A stretch of DNA of 64,000 nt from Nymphaea colorata (Eukaryota > Streptophyta > Magnoliopsida > Nymphaeales > Nymphaeaceae), in assembly GCF_008831285.2 (NCBI RefSeq), contig NC_045146.1, forward strand, positions 21,033,289 to 21,097,288. The letters are read 5' to 3'. The position numbers and the translations under genes were made by a program. Positions 57,559 through 64,000 of the stretch are shown here, in pieces (position 1 is the first letter of the stretch; the number at the start of each line of letters is the position of its first letter). Under the pieces are notes generated by a model, which had not been told where the DNA came from, made no database searches, and saw only the letters and a program-made list of their open reading frames with translations.

Positions 57559-57773
57559 AACAAATAGAAGGGAGCTACATGTCAACAGGCTTGATTTATT
57601 CCAACAGCAAGTAACATATGGATTTATTTTCCGTGGCTAACAAGAAGTATATATATATACTTCTCCTGAACAAATAGAAGGGAGCTACATGTCAACAGGC
57701 TTGATTTATTCGAACAACAAGTAACAAATGGATTTATTTTCCGTGGCTAACAAGAAGTATATATATATACTTC
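57559..57773. repeat. Two-unit tandem duplication, about 107 bp each
   Basis: Units 57559-57665 and 57666-57773 each run from tgaacaaatagaagggagct through caacaagtaacatatggatt to gtatatatatatacttctcc and are nearly identical. The second unit is the start of the standard 3' flank of copy E; copy F has a single unit (60720-60790). Confidence 0.85.
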
Positions 57774-57982
57774 TCCCCCACGCATAACGTGAACACTTGA
57801 TAACCAAATAAAACAGGAGCCAAATAGTCCAGTAGGCCGAGTGACTGAGGGACGCATATCGAAATCCACATGAAATTAAGGAGACCCACTAGATATTCCC
57901 CTTCCTTATTTATATGCCATATCAACGTCGAGATCATGGCATCAACTTATTTCTAAGGGCGCCTCGCTCGCCGGAAAATTAA

Positions 57983-58315
57983 TCAACAGTGGATGTAGAC
58001 ACTGTTGTATCGGATTGTCCAGCAACGTTCCCGATCAGCTTGAAGCAACGTGCGTCCATAGCCCTGGCAGTTATAGTCCTTGTACAGTGTGACGCTGGAC
58101 TCCGGATCATGCTTCTCGTTGTAATCGTATTTGTATCCGCCATCGTACTTGAGGTTGTGACAACCACAAGCCTCATACTTCTCGGAACGCCCGCGGCACA
58201 GCGGCTGCTCGTACACCCTCAGGTAGCTGTTGTATTTTGCATCGGCAATGCTTGCGAACTGGACGGCCATAACCATGGCCACCAGAACGGCCACCAGAGC
58301 AGCAGATCTCGCCAT
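57983..58315 (-). CDS. MiAMP1-like secreted peptide (copy E)
   Basis: The product has 110 residues: signal peptide MARSAALVAVLVAMVMAVQF to SIADA, mature KYNSYLRVYEQPLCRGRSEK. Six cysteines lie at 40, 50, 52, 83, 98 and 110. The usual GC at the first cysteine reads LC, and the end is RYNSVYIHC instead of PFxFKSVxIKC. The mature part is nearly identical to copy F (one difference, His versus Tyr in NEKHD), with matching 3' and 5' flanks, so this is the youngest duplication in the array. A good TATA box (58402-58414) and the TTGACC block (58504) are both present. Frames opening farther upstream start at or before the TATA box and are not used. Confidence 0.92.
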   Translation of the reverse strand: MARSAALVAVLVAMVMAVQFASIADAKYNSYLRVYEQPLCRGRSEKYEACGCHNLKYDGGYKYDYNEKHDPESSVTLYKDYNCQGYGRTLLQADRERCWTIRYNSVYIHC

Positions 58316-58401
58316 AGCAGACGTTCGAAAGGTTGAAGAGTGAAGTGGTGTTAATGAGGAGAGAAAGACTGCGTTGGTGATTGTAATGCTGCTTGTGGTC
58401 A

Positions 58402-58414
58402 TCTATTTATAGAT
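58402..58414 (-). promoter_or_regulatory. TATA box of copy E
   Basis: TCTATAAATAGAT on the minus strand, about 90 bases upstream of the start codon. Confidence 0.65.
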
Positions 58415-58503
58415 CGGGGAAATCCGCTAGTCAAAAGGACTGTGGATCATGTTGTCCAAGGACCGAAGCAGAGTAGGAATATAATAAGCTTGGATTATCT
58501 GCA

Positions 58504-58532
58504 TTGACCACAAAGTGCTGTTTGAATAAACC
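58504..58532. promoter_or_regulatory. Conserved upstream block of copy E
   Basis: TTGACC core then acaaagtgctgtttgaataa, aligned with copies C, D and D'. Confidence 0.4.
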
Positions 58533-60998
58533 TGGCATGCAAACACCTATACTATCTCATTATTCTCAGTTTGCCAACAGCTTTGGTTTTGTAGACAATA
58601 CTAGTTTTTGTTGCAGTGTAAGGTAACCACACATTGTGCCAATCCTTGGATTTCAGCTATAGTCAATTACGGCTTGTGTGGTCATGGAAAGGATAGGGGC
58701 TCTTTATCACCTTCAGCCCGTTGTTTTCTACTGGCAAGCTAGGAAGTAGGGGCGGAGTTAGGTGTGGGTAGGCAATTGCTCACATAAACCCAGAAAAGTG
58801 TTTATTTTTATATTGAAATTTTACTACAGTTTTTTCATTTATGTATTAATGTTCTTTAAAAAGTTGAAAATGTTGGATGACTGTAGTTTCCGGTGGTCAG
58901 TACGTAGTAAGTTTTGCCTAGTGTGATTTTCTTAAAGCGCACCCAGACTTGAAGCTGTTTTTCTTCACCCATGTTTTGAGACTAGTTTTCCCAAACTGGC
59001 TATCGATGATGATCATATGAATATATTTGATTTTCAAATGCAATTTTTTAATGAGACTCAGATTTGGCATGCAGCTTTGCCAACGATCGATGGAGTCAAA
59101 ATCCAAGTATGATCGATCCCATTATGATAGGATAAACGTTGGAGCGATCGAGATACGTATTAATGGGGATCCGTAATATAGATGGATCATGAATTTGGTT
59201 AAATGAGATCCAATCCAGATTCGACATAAGCTATATAATTACTATCTATGTGCCAAACAATTTTTATTTTTTGCAACACAAGGCCACCACAATTTCCCAA
59301 CAACTTTTAAATTGGCAAATTTTTATTTTCCGGCCTATTTTTTGCCATAGTTTCATAAAAGAGACCACAGCTACAGTTTTTTAAGAAATCACAATTTTCT
59401 GAACAGGCAAGTTCCCTATTAAGCACATCAGGGTCTTTATGATCTATGATCTTTTTACAAGTTGAAAGTACACATTGTATCATTTTCTGTAAATTTTCTT
59501 TTGGGGAATTCCCTGCGTTTGTATACTTGAACTGTTCATTCTTTTATATATTTGATGATGCCTTACCCTAAGTTAGGTAGGCGCATATTGTGTACCATCC
59601 TTGGATTTTAGCTCTAGTTAAATAAGGTGTGCGGCCGTGGGAAGGACAGGAGCTCCTTATCAGTTTCAACAGTCGCTTCCTACAAGCAAACTAAGAAGTA
59701 ATGAAGGACGTTAGTTTCCGGCAAATCAGTAGGAAAGGTTGCCTAACGTGAATTAAATATTTTCTTAAAGCGCACACGGAATTGGAGCAGTTCTTCTTCA
59801 CCTATTTTTTCCGAGTTTGCCTAATTTCCCACATTGGCTATCGATGATGGTCGGTGAATTTATTTGATTTTCAATGCAAACTTTTTAATTTATTCTTATT
59901 CTTACAAAAGGAGACACGATTCGTCTACTTTTTAACTATAATTTACAAAAAAAAAAGGGACTTGCATTTATGATTACAAAAAATCACACTTTTCATCAAA
60001 ACTGTCATTGTAGGAGAAGTGAATTTTTTACCTAAAACGTCCAGAACGTAATCTAGTGACCAAAGAGGTTAATGTTGAAAAAAATGGTGCAGCTAATGTT
60101 TTCTATTTTTCAAAATTAACTTAAGCTCGCTTCAAGCTCTTAATATTTGATTGCTTTTACAAAAGCTTGGTCCTGATTTAAAAAAGTCGCGTAAAAAGTT
60201 TCTTTTATTGAACTACGGGTGAAATGTAGGCGTTGAAAGTGAAAGTTCTCTTTTCTTTTCTCTCAGTTAAGGGTTCAGGGACAAACTCAATCCTTAGAAC
60301 GGATCGACTTTCCCCCGCCCATAGACAAAACCTGTTTGCAAAACAATGGTAATTGCGGGTTGCTGGGCAGCAGCGGTGAAAAGTTTCTTCCGGGCGTGCA
60401 ATATATATTTTCTGTCCAGTTTATATAACTATTCATGGATTGATTGTACAAGTCAGTTTTGAATCTTTATTTTTTGTTCACACAACAAGCACTAAATAGC
60501 ATCTCGTCGTGTAGAATTACAAACTTGTCAAGTGGGGTTAGTCTAGCTAGCATTATAGAAAAGTATGTTTTTTCTTAATTATGTCAAATTCTGCCAAGTA
60601 ATTAAATCTGATAGATGGACAGATACCCTAACAGAATTGTCATGAACGAAAAAACTTGAAGGACAAGATGAAACAATTCACCCAAAACAGGCATGTTAGA
60701 GGCAACCCAGCTTGATTTATTCGAACAACAAGTAACATATGGATTTATTTTCCGTGGCTAACAAGAAGTATATATATATATACTTCTCCCCCACGCATAA
60801 CATGAACACTTTGATAACTAAATAAAACAGGAGCTCAAGAGTCCAGTAGTTCGAGTGACTAAGGGACCCATATCGAAATCCACATGAAATTAGGGAGACC
60901 CACTAGATATTCCCCTTCTTTATTTCTATGAGCCATATCAACATCGAGATCATGGCATCAACTTATTTGTAAGGGGGCCTTGTTCGCCGGAAAATTAA
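58533..60998. other. 5' flank of copy E and 3' flank of copy F
   Basis: No gene recognised. Bases 59400-59560 carry the block also seen at 54660 and 62566. Bases 60710-60998 are the 3' flank shared with copy E (atggatttattttccgtggc, then ggcatcaacttattt). Confidence 0.55.
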
Positions 60999-61331
60999 TC
61001 AACAGTGGATGTAGACACTGTTGTATCGGATTGTCCAGCACCGTTCCCGATCAGCTTGAAGCAACGTGCGTCCATAGCCCTGGCAGTTATAGTCCTTGTA
61101 CAGTGTGACGCTGGACTCCGGATCATACTTCTCGTTGTAATCGTATTTGTATCCGCCATCGTACTTGAGGTTGTGACAACCACAAGCCTCATACTTCTCG
61201 GAACGGCCGCGGCACAGTGGCTGCTCGTACACCCTCAGGTAGCTGTTGTATTTTGCATCGGCAATGCTTGCGAACTGGACGGCCATAACCATGGCCACCA
61301 GAACGGTCACCAGAGCAAAAGATCTCGCCAT
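60999..61331 (-). CDS. MiAMP1-like secreted peptide (copy F)
   Basis: The product has 110 residues: signal peptide MARSFALVTVLVAMVMAVQF to SIADA, then a mature part that matches copy E except NEKYD for NEKHD. All six cysteines are kept. The coding part looks intact, but the promoter differs from copy E: the TATA position reads TGTAAATA (61421-61430) and the TTGACC core upstream reads TTGCCC (61533-61538). The open frame extends far upstream to base 61505, but the MARS start fits all homologues and the predicted transcript. The protein may be made at low level or under other control (inference). Last array member before the window end. Confidence 0.92.
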   Translation of the reverse strand: MARSFALVTVLVAMVMAVQFASIADAKYNSYLRVYEQPLCRGRSEKYEACGCHNLKYDGGYKYDYNEKYDPESSVTLYKDYNCQGYGRTLLQADRERCWTIRYNSVYIHC

Positions 61332-61420
61332 AGCGGGGACGTTCGAAAGGTTGAAGAGGGAAGAGATGTTAATTAGGAGACAAGAACTGAGTTGGTGGTT
61401 GTAATGCTGCTTCTTGGTCA

Positions 61421-61430
61421 TGTATTTACA
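61421..61430 (-). promoter_or_regulatory. Degenerate TATA position of copy F
   Basis: TGTAAATACA on the minus strand, where copies D', E and D have TATAAATAG. Confidence 0.5.
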
Positions 61431-61532
61431 GATCGACAAGATCCGCTGGTCAAAGGGATTGTGGATCTTTTTGTTCTGCCTTCTGTAGCGCTGAAAGCAG
61501 AGCAAGAATATAGTACGTGTGGATTATTTGCA

Positions 61533-61560
61533 TTGCCCATAAAGTTCTGGTTGAATAAAA
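61533..61560. promoter_or_regulatory. Conserved upstream block of copy F, core altered
   Basis: TTGCCC in place of TTGACC, then ataaagttctggttgaataa; the rest of the block is kept. Confidence 0.4.
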
Positions 61561-64000
61561 CTGGCATGCAAATGTGCAAGAAGATATATACTATTTCCTT
61601 ATTCATTGCTTGCTCTCATTTCAAAGTCAAGAAGAATTACTTTAGTACATTTGACCATTAAGTTAGGTAAGCGCACATTGTGTCCAACCTTGGATTTCAG
61701 CCCTACGGTTTGTGTGGCCGTGGGAAGGATAGAAGCCGGGCTCCTTATAAACCTTCAGCCGGTCGTTTCCTACAGGCAAACTACCAAGTACGTGCTGAGA
61801 GTGGGCAATTGCCCACACTGGCCCATAAAAATGGCTTATTTTCATACTGAAGCTGCATTGCGTTGCAATGTCTTTTCATTTACGAAAGTCATACTAGGCA
61901 AAACTTGGTACTGTTTTTTCTTTTCTTCACCCATTTTGTCCGGCTTTAGTTTTCCCACACTGGCTATCGATGATGATCATATGAATACATTTGCCACCGA
62001 TCAAATGGAGTCAAAATCTAAGTTCGACCGATCCAATTATCATACGATAAAAGTTGGTGTAAATGGGGAATCGTAAATTCACTTCAACAAAACAACGGCG
62101 GCCATATCTCTCACGCTGCTGGTGAAGAGAATTCTTGTAGCGTACGTTAGATGGATCATGAATTTGGTTAAATGAGATGGAATCCAGATTCGACATAAAC
62201 CAAATAATTACTAGCTCTTGAAAATGTGCCAGTTACAACTTTCGAGAAGGTTACGAATAGCGAACTTTTATTAACCCCAAAATGAAAATGTTAGCTACAC
62301 TGATGAGAATGTAATCTAGTGACAGAGCGGGCGTAATATTGAAGAAAAAATCGTAGCTGATGTTTTCTATATTTCCAAATTATCAAAAACTCACCTCAAG
62401 CTTTTGTTTGACGTTCTTTGTAAAATTGTGGCCCTTTATGAAATAATGGGTGAACGATTGGCCTTAAAATGTAAATTCCCCTTTTCTTTTTTATCAGATA
62501 CGAGTTTAAGGCCGACTTCAGAGTGTTGCAATATGAACCCTATGTTTATCTTATATTCTCATACACTGCCCGGCCTTTCAAAAAGGTTTCTGAATAGGTA
62601 GGTTCCTATTGAGCACATCATGGTGTTTATAATCTACAATCCTTTTACAAGTTGAAAATACGCATTGTATTTTTTCCTGTAAATTTTCTTCTGGGGCGCC
62701 CCCTCTATTTGTAGGTTTAGATTGTTCATTCATTTATTCTTTTTAATATATTAAAGGAAGACGGCCATCTCTTAGGGCTGAATAGAGTTTGAGCCGAGTT
62801 TAGCCAGCTTGAACTCAGCTTGGCTCAGGTTCGACTGATCAGCTCGAACTTAAAAAAGCTCTAATCCGGTTCGGTTAAGCTCCTCCTTTTTGGATTTGTA
62901 TTTGGATCTTCCACATGGAATGGAGCCTTTAATTCTTATAGACTATCATTTCCATGCTTTTGAAAGCTGGGTTTCAGATTTGGGACCAGCAAATGAAGAT
63001 ACGTTGTAAAGATATCTTGTTTCTAGCAATACAATCCTGCAAGCACGATAGAGTTGTTTTCTACACAAGGCCCACCACATTCCCTTAACATCGTTTCTTC
63101 TTTGGCCTAGGGACGAGTTCAAGGGAAACCTGGAAGTCTTGCACAAGGAATTTGGTCATTTTTTTATAACCTTAGCACAACCCTTTTTCCAAAGAATAAT
63201 CTATATGAATAGTTTCATATTAGTGTTGACATCAGACCTTCTTATAGAATTTTAGAACCGGACACTCGACTTGTTTGTTTACATCTTTTCAGAAAATAAA
63301 CGCCTAATTGACTCTCTTCTATCAGTTCCAGTAAATTAACTTGGATTGAAAAAAGGGGTCACTAAAAGTGATAAACCTATACCGGTGAAAATTTCACCGA
63401 TATACGTCTCTTGATTATTAAAAAAACAAAAAAAGAAACCTCGCGTAAGATTGTTCCCAGTAGAGGAGGTCATGGATTTTCGGCTACTTGGTAATAGGAT
63501 AAGCAAAATGAACAATAAAATTAATAACAAAGAGGAACAAGAAAACATTTAAAATATAATATAAAGGGAACGGACGGGATTTGTCATCTGATCAGAAGTA
63601 TTTGAAGAGGCTGGAGTTGTGAATCCTAAAATTAAAATTTTCATTTTTGATGAAATAGGAATTTCACTATTAGACAAAGAATCTTGATTCCAGAATTATA
63701 AGCTCATATTTTAATCAAAATTCTGAAATTGTGGGTGGAATTATGCTTTAGAATTTTACAATTTTTTCATCTCTCATTAGAATACATGTCATGATGGTTT
63801 TAATATATGCAACAATTCAAGAATTTTAATTCATGTTTTATCAAAAAAGTTATTTTTTATTATGGGATCAAAATTCGTGACTTGTAAACACAAACAGGAA
63901 TTTTCACTTCAATTGCAACTTGAGGCGGAATTTTGTTGCAAAAAAATTCAATTCTACAATCAAAATTCAAAACCATCACAGACTATTACTCTAAAATCAA
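61561..64000. other. 5' flank of copy F and non-coding end of the window
   Basis: No gene. Bases 62566-62910 repeat the block seen at 54660-54990 and 59400-59560, including a CGAGCC-rich, hAT-like tail beginning cttagggctgaat (about 62770). Beyond 63200 the DNA is AT-rich and I see nothing. Confidence 0.5.

Noticed and set aside
52613-61376. Long open frames on the plus strand opposite copies C, D, E and F (106-123 codons), similar to each other
   Set aside because: They are antisense shadows of conserved coding sequence. Their similarity follows from the peptide genes, and promoter elements and signal peptides support only the minus strand.

Overview
The window looks like nuclear DNA of a seed plant, probably a flowering plant. 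It has GT-AG introns, a nuclear gene fragment for a plastid enzyme (magnesium chelatase subunit D), Ty1/copia retrotransposons primed by initiator Met-tRNA, a salicylate-hydroxylase-type oxygenase, and a family of secreted six-cysteine peptides of the MiAMP1 type (first described from Macadamia). To my knowledge MiAMP1-type peptides are patchily distributed and missing from Arabidopsis, so a plant outside Brassicaceae is likely. I cannot name the species. Most of the DNA is AT-rich, repeat-rich and without recognisable genes.

Layout. 1-9 kb: an N-terminal piece of a DUF620 gene (minus), a 138-bp perfect palindrome, a small secreted LTP-like gene (2258-2563), a 208-bp fold-back inverted repeat (2704-3297), and directly beside it the 5' half of a CHLD gene (3437-4846), which is a pseudogene. 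9.9-14.9 kb: an old, broken copia element. 16.6-17.1 kb: a lone MiAMP1-like gene (plus). 18.9-22.1 kb: a second broken copia element with a clear 5-bp target duplication. 22.8-23.5 kb: a hAT-like non-autonomous element. 26.9-28.4 kb: an intact four-exon DMR6/DLO-type 2-oxoglutarate oxygenase (minus). 28.5-38.6 kb: mostly gene-poor, with a WDR3/UTP12-like exon relic at 34.75-34.94 kb. 38.6-44.0 kb: an intronless Rab8/RABE retropseudogene split by a whole-looking and very young copia element (38821-43582). 46.3-61.4 kb: a head-to-tail minus-strand array of six MiAMP1-like genes plus one promoter-bearing remnant.

How the genes may work together. The intact genes with recognisable jobs are mostly defence-related. 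Seven MiAMP1-like genes encode short intronless secreted cysteine-rich peptides, and the DMR6-like enzyme would lower salicylic acid. The peptide array appears to have grown by repeated duplication of a unit holding a gene plus 1-2 kb of flank. Its members range from near-identical pairs to divergent forms, among them a seven-cysteine member and an acidic member with 17 Tyr in 76 residues. Five 5' flanks share a block with a W-box-like TTGACC core and a TATA box; the newest duplicate has changes in both. The array is the most interesting content of the window. I saw no CRISPR array, rRNA or tRNA gene.
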